Of a stretch of 64,000 nt of DNA, positions 1-7,284 are shown piece after piece. The DNA is taken from assembly GCA_937864265.1 (NCBI GenBank), contig CALMIR010000200.1, positions 26,540-90,539 of the forward strand, written 5' to 3'. The notes under the pieces were generated by a model. The model was not told where the DNA came from. It searched no databases and was given only the letters and a program-made list of their open reading frames with translations. Numbering within the stretch: the stretch's first letter is position 1; every line of letters starts with the position of its first letter. The DNA is from an uncultured Saprospirales bacterium. GTDB lineage: Bacteria; Bacteroidota; Bacteroidia; Chitinophagales; Saprospiraceae. The translations under genes were made by a program, and so were the position numbers.

Positions 1-2488
1 CGCTAAGTTCGTCCAGATAGTCGTCCTGGTTGATGTATTGGGGCGCTTTTTCATCGAAGATCAGATGGCCGATTTCGGTGCTTTCCCGCACCAGTTTCAC
101 CCGGCATTTTTTGTCCTTGAGCCAGCGCAGCAGCCATTGCTGATAGGCCGTTTCTTGCGTGAAGGTGGCTTCTTGCCGCTCTAATACCCGAATAACACCG
201 TTTTCCCGAACGGCTTTCTTGAAGGAAGCATCGGGGATAGAAACCATCTTGAAGCGGGCTATGTTTTCGGCTTCCAGTTCTTGGGTGTGGTGGAGTTCGT
301 GTAGGCGTCGGCCTTGCCAAACGTGGAAGTATTTTTTGAAATAGCCGGTTTGGGCGTGATTCGTTGTATTTTTTAAGTTCTCTTCTGCTTCTTCCAAATT
401 TCGGCCCTGAACTTCAAAATCAATCTCGGCATCACCTTCTGGCCCGGTGCTATATGCCGAGCGCATCCAGGGATAATAGTGCCGATCTCTGTCCGATTTT
501 TGCTTCTGCACACTGGTGAAATTGTTGTTGAACAACATAGCCGCACAGATTTTATCCTGAAAGTTGCCGCCCAAGCGAGCCTGATTGGTTTCTGGGATGA
601 TGATATCCCCCATCAGGTTTTTTAGGCGCTTGGAGATAACATGTTCTTCTTTGTCGTATAAACGGGTTTTGTGGTTCAGCCAGACTCCTATTTTAAAAAG
701 TTGTTTATCCCTTTCCTTATAAGAATCATCAATTCCAGAGAGTGTGCCTGGGCGAATACCGATGTACAGGTCAAGCCCGTTTTGCTGCATTTGCTCCAAA
801 TCAGCTACCGGATAATGCTTTACATTGCGGATTTCGTTTTCCATCAAGGTGAATAGCGCGTGTTTGCCTACTACGCCGCCTGGTAGGAAAATTTCGCAAT
901 TTTTCAGTTTGTTTGCCAACAAATGGAATAATGGGCCTTCGTGTACATAGGTATGGCTAAAGCCGGAATCCTGCAAATCGCCTACGTTGATGGTAGCAAA
1001 AAGGCCGTCAAGTAAGGTATTGCTGGCTTCGTCTTTGTCTATTTGATACACCCTGCGAAATGCAATAGGGTCATAGTCTTCAGGCTTGTATTGCCTGCCA
1101 GAATAAAATCTAAAATGGATGTTCAGCTTGGTGATGCCCTCCGAGTAAGCAATCGTACCGAGGTAAAGGGGATTGTTGATAAAATCGTGCCACAGCACAT
1201 CGTACAAGCTGCGTATTTCACCGCCAAACTGTTGGTCGCGGGTGATGCCGCTCCAGAAAGCCCCTTTTTCCAGCAAGAACTTGAACAAGGGGTGCAATTG
1301 TTCGGCCAAAGGGAGGAACTGATCGCGCACAGGCAGGAAGACACCTCCCTTTTTTCGGCGATCCACAATTTGAATCCAACGCGCCAAATCGCCCAATATG
1401 CCGGATTCAATGTCTTTGGGTTGGTAGGCATCGGGGAAGCGTTCGGCCAAGTAGTCGCGCAGTTGGATGCCCCATTCCTTAAAAGAGGGGTGTTCGGCTA
1501 TTTCTTTGATCAGTGCGCTGATTTCCTCCTCGTTTCCAGCCCGCTGCTGAAACCACCACTTGAGTACGGTAAGGCTGTGGGCGCTGATGTTGTGGGCATA
1601 GGAGTCAATGAGTATGGAAATGATGGCGCGCTTGCGGTGCTCTTGTTTGAGGTATTCGGGGACGGCGTCGTTTTGGTCAATTCGAGTGAGGTAATAATCG
1701 TAGGAATCTATATAGTACAGTCTGTATTTTAGCTCCTTGAAGATGGGGTTAGTAGTAGAGGCTTTTTCGTATTCTTCACTGATCAAATAATCTAGTTCTT
1801 CCCTTACCGCTGATTTCTTTTCCATATTATCTCCAACCAAATCCCAGTCTAACAACAAGCCCTCATATTCGAGGCTAAAATGGCGAATGAGTTGCCTCCA
1901 ACTTTTAGGATCATAAAATATGTCCTTGTCACTTTGTTGGAAAATGATGTGAACGACTCCATCAAATTGGCCGAATTGAATGAGCGGTAAAGAAATGAAA
2001 AGATCCGTGGATATATCAAAGAAATGGTTAATTATGGGATATTCGTGTGCTTGTTCATGTTGTAGTATGCCTTGTTCATTCTTTTCTGAATTATCAAAAT
2101 AGGCTTTTAAGTCTCCCTTGGGGATATCTTTTAATTCAAGCTCCCCTTCTGAATAAGAATTGAATAAGTCGCCAGCTACCCTGGCATCGCCTAATTTTAT
2201 GGAATACTGGGCTAGGCCATCCACTGCCACAACAACGCCCTCATCGTCAGCAATTGATTTGGCTTTCGATGAAAATTTAATCTGCTCTTTTATTCCTCCG
2301 TATATCAAAGTGTCTTTTTCAGCACCTAAGCTGCGGTCTAAGATATTGAGGAGCAACAAAACTTCGCCTTCGCATTCAGAAACCCATCTGACCAATGGAT
2401 AAAGACGAGAAATTAACTGAGGGCAAAATTTTGTCTTAAAATCTTCTATCGGTGCTCTTTTTAGCGGGATATTAGGTGTAATTGCCAT
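1..2488 (-). CDS. Histidine-kinase-like signalling protein, second copy (C-terminus beyond window)
   Basis: The reading frame is open from ATG 2488 to the left edge (about 829 codons seen). It is a paralogue of the 1052-aa protein at 10697-13855 and is collinear with it throughout. Shared blocks include a H-box-like AHNISAHSLT, an N-box-like LMENEIRNVKHY and a G-box-like LGGNFQDKICAAML, which together suggest a divergent HATPase_c (Bergerat) fold. A GAF-like segment (SLPLIQFGQFDGVVHIIF) precedes the H-box. No membrane segment is visible, so it is probably cytoplasmic. It starts 94 bp after the synthase-like gene at 2583, the same order as in the main operon. Kinase activity is inference, because the glycine-rich boxes are far from consensus. 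The missing C-terminus would be expected to carry the receiver-like end seen in the paralogue. Confidence 0.75.
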   Translation of the reverse strand, partial: MAITPNIPLKRAPIEDFKTKFCPQLISRLYPLVRWVSECEGEVLLLLNILDRSLGAEKDTLIYGGIKEQIKFSSKAKSIADDEGVVVAVDGLAQYSIKLGDARVAGDLFNSYSEGELELKDIPKGDLKAYFDNSEKNEQGILQHEQAHEYPIINHFFDISTDLFISLPLIQFGQFDGVVHIIFQQSDKDIFYDPKSWRQLIRHFSLEYEGLLLDWDLVGDNMEKKSAVREELDYLISEEYEKASTTNPIFKELKYRLYYIDSYDYYLTRIDQNDAVPEYLKQEHRKRAIISILIDSYAHNISAHSLTVLKWWFQQRAGNEEEISALIKEIAEHPSFKEWGIQLRDYLAERFPDAYQPKDIESGILGDLARWIQIVDRRKKGGVFLPVRDQFLPLAEQLHPLFKFLLEKGAFWSGITRDQQFGGEIRSLYDVLWHDFINNPLYLGTIAYSEGITKLNIHFRFYSGRQYKPEDYDPIAFRRVYQIDKDEASNTLLDGLFATINVGDLQDSGFSHTYVHEGPLFHLLANKLKNCEIFLPGGVVGKHALFTLMENEIRNVKHYPVADLEQMQQNGLDLYIGIRPGTLSGIDDSYKERDKQLFKIGVWLNHKTRLYDKEEHVISKRLKNLMGDIIIPETNQARLGGNFQDKICAAMLFNNNFTSVQKQKSDRDRHYYPWMRSAYSTGPEGDAEIDFEVQGRNLEEAEENLKNTTNHAQTGYFKKYFHVWQGRRLHELHHTQELEAENIARFKMVSIPDASFKKAVRENGVIRVLERQEATFTQETAYQQWLLRWLKDKKCRVKLVRESTEIGHLIFDEKAPQYINQDDYLDELS

Positions 2489-2582
2489 AAGTTATGCCAT
2501 TTTAATGAATACCATTGTAAATTAACGGAATTCTTGGCATAACTTAATACGCCCGCACTGATTTTTTTATATATAACAACCT

Positions 2583-3986
2583 TTAGTTTGACATTTCTTT
2601 TTCTCTTACTGTTTCGCAGGAAGTGGCAGTACTTGTATTTGAGGCAGATTCAAAGGGTTGATTTGCTGAGTCTTGGTCATTTACAGGATTCCCATTTCCA
2701 TTTGGTTTTTTAGATAAATGTTCCTCACAATAGTACTTTTCGCCTCTATTATAAGCTGTCTTAGCCTTTCGAATATGGTAATAATAGCGATTCCAAAAAG
2801 CAATATCGGTGAGAGCCAACAAACCAGCAGCGCAAGCATTAGCATCATTTGTAAATATTGCTTTGGCTTGTTCAGCGATGCTTTTTCCAGCTTTAGTGGA
2901 CTGATTCATAGCATCACTTTCAATGATTTCTTGTAAGATTTCGTTGTGCTGACCTTCTAGCAATTCGCTATCTTTAGCAGAGAAAATAGGATGCTTTTTT
3001 CTGTACAACGCGTACTGATGGATGATGCGCTTTTTTCCTTTTTTCTTTATATTTAGATGAATCAAGATAGGCAAAGAAATGGTGCTATTTTTTAAATCAG
3101 ATAGCACGTCAGTTGCTTTTTTGTTGTTATTGTCCACATCTAAAACAAAGTCCGTGTTATCGTTAACCACTTGAAAATACAATCCCATCAGTTGGGCAAA
3201 TGAAATAATTTTTGACGAAATAGCTGTCAAATAAGAAAGCCCTGTCATTTCGAGCAAGATTTCGGCCAGCGATTTCAATAGGCTGGAATTGATCAAGTAA
3301 ATCCGTACAAAATAATAATCCAATACATTAGAGCAAGAAGAGAACTGGGTTTTTAACTCAATGATTAGGTCATTGATTAAATGTAGTTCTTCTTTTTTGA
3401 AATTTTCGATCCAGTTTTCGCACGGCTTGTTTTTATAAAATTCTCGAAAACCGAAGTTTTTATCCATCAGTTGCCCCCTATCCACATCATTGAAAGCACG
3501 CCGCATTTTGCTTCTTATCAGGTGCACATATTCTGCAGGAAATAAGTGGACATATTCATCTAAAATGGCATCTTTCAACAAATTACCCGCTCCCAGGTTA
3601 TTCCCAATACTCCTCGTATCACACACCCCAAACTTATTGTCATACACCTGATTGTGGATATACATGAGCGCCATAGCCGCATCTGCCAGGAAGGCCAGCT
3701 TGACTAAATGTTCCTTTGGGATGGCACGGAAGGGCAATTGCTGCCTTTGGGCATCCTCCTCTAGGTACTGATAAGCCCAAAACACGAAAGACGACCGCAC
3801 CGAGATGGTGTTCAGTCGTCTTTCCAGTGCACTAAATATAATGTCATCAAATTGCTGTCCGATAAGCGGGTTTGCTCGATGAAAGCAAGCTTTTATATTG
3901 GGTAGTTCGTCGCTAATTTGCTGACGAACGCTTTCCATGAATTTAAATTTTGTCATGTCCATGATAGCTGTTTTTTGATTCCACAA
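2583..3986 (-). CDS. Isoprenyl-diphosphate-synthase-like protein B, degenerate active site
   Basis: The 467-aa protein has the all-helical trans-isoprenyl diphosphate synthase layout. The first Asp-rich motif position reads IHNQVYDN (residues 110-117), followed by GNNLGAGNLLKDAIL in place of the usual AGDxLL block. A GQLMD motif is at 171-175. The second Asp-rich site is FQVVNDNTDF (271-280), followed by KKATDVLSDLKNSTISLP, which resembles the family's GKxxxxDLxxGKxTLP. Both DDxxD motifs have lost acidic residues, so normal prenyl transfer is doubtful. Ligand sensing or altered chemistry is inference. The C-terminal 50 residues are polar and low in complexity. Start codons at 3986, 3962, 3956 and 3938 are all possible. 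It lies just upstream of the second kinase-like gene and resembles the protein at 13886-15157. Confidence 0.72.
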   Translation of the reverse strand: MWNQKTAIMDMTKFKFMESVRQQISDELPNIKACFHRANPLIGQQFDDIIFSALERRLNTISVRSSFVFWAYQYLEEDAQRQQLPFRAIPKEHLVKLAFLADAAMALMYIHNQVYDNKFGVCDTRSIGNNLGAGNLLKDAILDEYVHLFPAEYVHLIRSKMRRAFNDVDRGQLMDKNFGFREFYKNKPCENWIENFKKEELHLINDLIIELKTQFSSCSNVLDYYFVRIYLINSSLLKSLAEILLEMTGLSYLTAISSKIISFAQLMGLYFQVVNDNTDFVLDVDNNNKKATDVLSDLKNSTISLPILIHLNIKKKGKKRIIHQYALYRKKHPIFSAKDSELLEGQHNEILQEIIESDAMNQSTKAGKSIAEQAKAIFTNDANACAAGLLALTDIAFWNRYYYHIRKAKTAYNRGEKYYCEEHLSKKPNGNGNPVNDQDSANQPFESASNTSTATSCETVREKEMSN

Positions 3987-4173
3987 GACCGTTTAAGTGT
4001 TGGTATTAACCAACGGCCTCGTGGAACAGCTATTTCTTGTTTTTGTTTTTGGGTGCATATTGTTGGCTTACATCTTGTGTTCTCAAAGGTCAGAGGTATC
4101 GGGTGCTTCTTTAGCCCAGAAAAATGCAGTTCCATGTACACCGTTGGTGAATAAATGATTTACACTATAATAT

Positions 4174-4192
4174 TAAGCAATTCTCATACCTG
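4174..4192 (-). promoter_or_regulatory. Candidate sigma-54 promoter for synthase-like gene B
   Basis: Read on the minus strand, CAGGTATGAGAATTGCT has GG, ten bases, then GC, with a good -12 element (TTGCT) and a weak -24 element. It lies about 190 bp before the gene at 3986. CCGAAAA-type palindromes sit 110-170 bp further upstream, as expected for an enhancer-dependent promoter. Confidence 0.4.
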
Positions 4193-4296
4193 TTTGTATT
4201 TTAAATTTCTATTATCTTTTAAGTGCTTGTTTTTCAGTATTATATGTAACAATCTATCCATAAGCCTCTTCTGGAAAGGTTTATGATTTTTTTCTA

Positions 4297-4347
4297 ATTC
4301 GATTTTTTTTCGAAAAAAAATCGGAAAAATTTAGAATTCGAAATTTT
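4297..4347. promoter_or_regulatory. Palindromic enhancer-like cluster 1
   Basis: A perfect 24-bp palindrome at 4300-4323 has the form CGA-T8-CG-A8-TCG. TCGGAAAAATTT and AATTCGAAATTTT follow it. The same CCGAAA/TTTCGG words recur in the three other control regions of this locus. The position upstream of a sigma-54-like site suggests binding by the NtrC-type regulator, which is inference. Confidence 0.45.
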
Positions 4348-4368
4348 AGGGGTAAAAATATCTCTTCA

Positions 4369-4423
4369 CAAACCAGGGGTTTGCAATCCCAAAACAGCAA
4401 TAGCATGCGACCTTGATGCTATT
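4369..4423. other. Two small inverted repeats in the 1.2-kb gene-poor stretch
   Basis: CAAACC-agg-GGTTTG (4369-4383) and AATAGCAT-N9-ATGCTATT (4399-4423) can form adjacent hairpins. No convincing gene is present between 3987 and 5213, where minus-strand reading frames are short and compositionally odd. The hairpins could belong to a leader or a small RNA, but nothing else supports either. Confidence 0.3.
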
Positions 4424-4731
4424 GGTCCGACCGATTTTAGCAGCTACAACCATTGTGTTAACAAGGTATTATTGACAACGCGGACAAGCGCTGTTCGACG
4501 AAGGGTAAGGCGTGCTGTAGCTTTTCTCTGAAGAGTAGTACCCATTTATAGCCAAAAACCGTGCCAAAGCAATGCTTGCCATAATATGCCTTCGCTTGGG
4601 TTAAACCTTTTGGCTGAATGCCACAAAAAGTCTTTGATCGGTATGTTTTTTTTGAAAAGAAATAAAATTTAAAATGTTGTAAATCAATGGCATGTGGGTT
4701 TTGCGAAATTTTTTCAATTTTTTTCGCTCCC

Positions 4732-4955
4732 TTTTTATGGAATCCACCCGCCCTTAAACTCTTTATTACGAAACCACTTGAAAACAACAACCCCAAAAAA
4801 CCATTTGAAGGCAAAAATCTCGATTTTATAAATATCCCAAAAGACACCCCAAAAACCAATTTTTTAACCTGTATAACCCCTGCATAACCCCATTAAAACC
4901 AATCTTGTTTTTAGCCCTAATAAGTGCCTGCCCCCTGGGGGTGGGCTTTTTTTTT
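4732..4955. repeat. Long direct repeat, copy 1 (two short units), ending in a GC palindrome and T-tract
   Basis: This stretch closely matches 5574-5880, from TTTTTATGGAATC through CCTGTATAACCCCTGCATAA to GCCTGCCCCCTGGGGGTGGGC followed by a T-run (4947-4955). It holds two units of an internal tandem repeat of about 26 bp (4770-4794 and 4795-4821), each built around AAACCATTTGAAxGCAA. Copy 2 holds five. Short minus-strand ORFs cross it, but their frames are not kept between the two copies, so I treat it as non-coding repeat DNA. Confidence 0.75.
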
Positions 4956-5025
4956 CCTACAATCCTAGGGCATAAAAATTTTCTACCCCCAAAGCGATAT
5001 TCAGGACTTTATCCCTTTCCTCTGA

Positions 5026-5096
5026 ATCGGAAAAAATCCGAAAAAATTGCTGAAAAATCGGAAGCCTTTCCGAAAAGATTTTGAATCAGAAAAACT
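5026..5096. promoter_or_regulatory. Palindromic enhancer-like cluster 2
   Basis: Four CGGAAA/CCGAAA words occur within 70 bp, including the inverted repeat TCGGAA-gcct-TTCCGA (5058-5073) and AATCCGAAAAAATTG. The cluster lies about 60-125 bp upstream of the sigma-54-like site for the 81-aa gene. It is the same motif family as in clusters 1, 3 and 4. Confidence 0.45.
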
Positions 5097-5148
5097 AGCC
5101 AACAGAATATATAATTGATTATCAATTAGTTACCATATTGTCTTTGTT

Positions 5149-5165
5149 TTGGCATAAGATTAGAA
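5149..5165 (+). promoter_or_regulatory. Weak sigma-54-like promoter for the 81-aa gene
   Basis: TTGGCATAAGATTAGAA has a perfect -24 half (TTGGCA), but its -12 half has GA where GC is expected. The spacing matches the strong site at 16218. Initiation here would leave a leader of about 35 nt. A primary-sigma promoter overlapping TGTCTTTG (5139-5146) is an alternative. Confidence 0.3.
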
Positions 5166-5213
5166 CATCTATTGGTATAAACACGATATTTTAAAAATTA
5201 AACATCCAAAGCT

Positions 5214-5459
5214 ATGAAAAATCCAAATCTAATCAGCTTTTCTGCGCACAGCACAGCATTTCAAGCCCATTCAAGCGAAGTAGCAAACAGCCTTTACCAA
5301 CTTCGGGCGCACATCCGCCATACGGTGCGGATGCGGAAACCAAATGGCAACTTATTGGCTGTCCTTACTTTGAATTGGCTGAGTTCCAAAACCGATGCCA
5401 ACTCTGAAGAGAGCGATGAATGGGAATTAGCCCCGGAAGCGCTTGTCTATATTCCATAA
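5214..5459 (+). CDS. Small protein of unknown function (81 aa)
   Basis: I do not recognise this protein. It is soluble, without a signal peptide or membrane segment, with a basic middle (LRAHIRHTVRMRKPNGN) and an acidic C-terminal third (NSEESDEWELAPEA). It is a self-contained unit: an ATG start, an upstream palindrome cluster and sigma-54-like site, and a textbook terminator 12 bp after the stop. It runs opposite to the surrounding genes and lies between the two copies of a long direct repeat. Its position between the two synthase/kinase modules, with the shared upstream motifs, suggests it is an output or accessory of that system. Confidence 0.6.
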   Translation: MKNPNLISFSAHSTAFQAHSSEVANSLYQLRAHIRHTVRMRKPNGNLLAVLTLNWLSSKTDANSEESDEWELAPEALVYIP

Positions 5460-5471
5460 GATAGCAATTAG

Positions 5472-5498
5472 GCCGCTCTGCATAGAGCGGCTTTTTTT
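5472..5498 (+). terminator. Rho-independent terminator of the 81-aa gene
   Basis: The perfect stem GCCGCTCT-gcat-AGAGCGGC is followed directly by seven T residues, 12 bp after the stop at 5459. Confidence 0.9.
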
Positions 5499-5573
5499 GT
5501 AAAAAACAACCTTTACAAACTCATGAAAACCAATTCATAAAGATCAAAGAGAAAAAATATTTCCTTTTTTTTC

Positions 5574-5880
5574 TTTTTTTTATGGAATCTGCCCGCCCTT
5601 GAACTCTTTATTAGGAAACCATTTGGGAACAACGTACCTGAAAAACCATTTGAAAGCAAAAACCTGAAAAACCATTTGGAAGCAACCAACTCCATAAACC
5701 TTTTGAAAGCAAAAGCCCCGAAAAGCCTTTTGGAAACAATGACCTTGATTTTTGAATATCCCAAAAGACATCCCAAAAACCATTTCTTTTTTTGACCTGT
5801 ATAACCCCTGCATAACCCCATTAAAACCAATCCTATTTTTTAGCCCTATTAAGTGCCTGCCCCCTGGGGGTGGGCATTTT
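5574..5880. repeat. Long direct repeat, copy 2, with five 25-27-bp tandem units
   Basis: This is the second copy of the 4732-4955 element. The tandem block runs 5615-5639, 5640-5665, 5666-5692, 5693-5719 and 5720-5746, with consensus near GAAAAACCATTTGAAAGCAA plus six to seven bases. The flanks on both sides match copy 1, so the extra length is almost all unit expansion. It ends with the same GC palindrome (5855-5875) just after the stop of the gene at 5894, where it may act as that operon's 3' end. Confidence 0.8.
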
Positions 5881-5893
5881 TTATTGGGGGGGG

Positions 5894-7246
5894 TTACAAA
5901 CGAAACACTCGACGTATGGTAGCAAAAGTATTTAAGGCAAACCAATGAGGATGTTCCGCATAGATGCGCTCTACAGGGATTTTTACTTCATCAAATCGCT
6001 TCATTTTCAATCTTTTGAGTACTTCTTCTTCGTTTCCATGTGCCTCATTTAGTGCTTCTTGCAAATGCTCTAGAAATTCATAATCGAAATGACTTTCATT
6101 TTTTCTTATTTGCTTGGTATGGAATCGCTTTCCTAGATGTTCTGGCTTAATTTTTTTAGCGTTTTCTTCTTCGGCTCGGCTTGATGCAAGCCGCACAACT
6201 TCTCGCAATTCTCGGAAATTTCCAGGCCAATTGTAGTCTTTGAGCAATTTTAAGGAATCATCCTCAAATGCCTCATCTGTCGCCTTATTAAAAAAAGGGC
6301 TATTTTGTGAGCACACTCTAGTATCTTTCAAAAAACAGTCTAAGCAATTGGTTAATTCACTCATTCGCTCTCTGAGTGGAGGTATCAAAATGGTAAAATA
6401 TCGAAGATACTCGTCATAGAGCTGTCGGTTGAATTGGCCTTTATTTGACTTAATTCCAAGGTTTTCTTCGGAAAAAATAATCCAGCGGGCAAAATTCACA
6501 TATAGCCGTTTTGCGAATGTCGTTAACAGGGCCAATTGCATATCACTGTTTATAAAGTCTATCCCGGCTATATATAGGTATGTATTCCCTTCCAGCCCTT
6601 TAATGCTTGTTACAAGCTTATTAGGGGTGGTTTTTGATAAATCAATGATGGGTATGTTTTTATTATTCGTACTCGAAATATTTAAGCCATAATGCCTAGC
6701 AATAAATTTTTTGCCGATGCCTGTTTCTCCCTCCAGTAAAACCGGATAGGGTGGTGTTTCCTTGATTTGGTTAAACTTCCGTTTAATGCCCTTATGTATA
6801 TCGGATTCGATAATGGGAGGTATTTTTTTTACCTTTAGCGGATATGCATCTGCCGCTTTTTCTATACAATCGGCCCAACGTTTGTGATCAATGGGGTTGA
6901 TTAGCGTTGCCTTTCTTAAAAAGCCAAAATTATGTGTAAGTAAACTTTGGGTTGTTTCGTAATCCTTGATATCGTTGTTCCAAGAACAAGGAATAATAGG
7001 CGTAGTTGGTGCTATGTTAATAATATCTGGTAATACTTCTATTCCTTCTCGAAAATCTCGGGCATTAGAAATGGCTAAATCCATCAGTATGACATAGAAT
7101 TTATGAGTTTCAAGTGCTCTTTTGGCCGAGCTAAATGTTTTACAGTAAATAGGAGAAAATAATTCTTGCTTGTTATAAAAAAAGGCATGGTAAAACTCTG
7201 GCTCATCATCAATAACCAGAATGGGGTAGGGTTTGCGAAGGGTCAT
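5894..7246 (-). CDS. NtrC-like response regulator with a degenerate AAA+ domain
   Basis: The 450-aa protein has an N-terminal receiver (ILVIDDEPE; phospho-acceptor Asp in VILMDLAI; Lys in FLRKATL), an AAA+ domain and a C-terminal Fis-type helix-turn-helix region ending FATIRRVFRL. Walker A is intact (GETGIGKK) and the R-finger region is near LIPPLRERM, but the GAFTGA loop that contacts sigma-54 is absent. The Walker B acids are also lost (YLYIAGID). It therefore probably cannot remodel sigma-54 holoenzyme alone. It may bind the same sites as the intact regulator just upstream (38-bp gap), or form hetero-oligomers with it. That role is inference. It is the last gene of the six-gene operon. Confidence 0.8.
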   Translation of the reverse strand: MTLRKPYPILVIDDEPEFYHAFFYNKQELFSPIYCKTFSSAKRALETHKFYVILMDLAISNARDFREGIEVLPDIINIAPTTPIIPCSWNNDIKDYETTQSLLTHNFGFLRKATLINPIDHKRWADCIEKAADAYPLKVKKIPPIIESDIHKGIKRKFNQIKETPPYPVLLEGETGIGKKFIARHYGLNISSTNNKNIPIIDLSKTTPNKLVTSIKGLEGNTYLYIAGIDFINSDMQLALLTTFAKRLYVNFARWIIFSEENLGIKSNKGQFNRQLYDEYLRYFTILIPPLRERMSELTNCLDCFLKDTRVCSQNSPFFNKATDEAFEDDSLKLLKDYNWPGNFRELREVVRLASSRAEEENAKKIKPEHLGKRFHTKQIRKNESHFDYEFLEHLQEALNEAHGNEEEVLKRLKMKRFDEVKIPVERIYAEHPHWFALNTFATIRRVFRL

Positions 7247-7284
7247 ATTTAAAAGCGCATTTCGTCGTGAAATAGGATATTGGA

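Noticed and set aside
1043..1732. Plus-strand 229-codon open frame
   Set aside because: It lies entirely antisense to the well-conserved kinase-like gene at 1-2488, whose protein aligns with its paralogue here.
4458..4859. Minus-strand 133-codon open frame rich in Phe, Gly and Lys
   Set aside because: It runs through the direct repeat, and the corresponding frame in copy 2 is shifted between two frames, so coding is not conserved. A decayed gene remains possible.
5615..5746. Tandem 25-27-bp units as a possible CRISPR array
   Set aside because: The units are directly adjacent with no unique spacers, and no cas genes are present.
5513..5945. Minus-strand frames of 105 and 121 codons in repeat copy 2
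   Set aside because: They are products of the 25-27-bp tandem units and overlap the end of the NtrC-like gene. Only fragments match copy 1.
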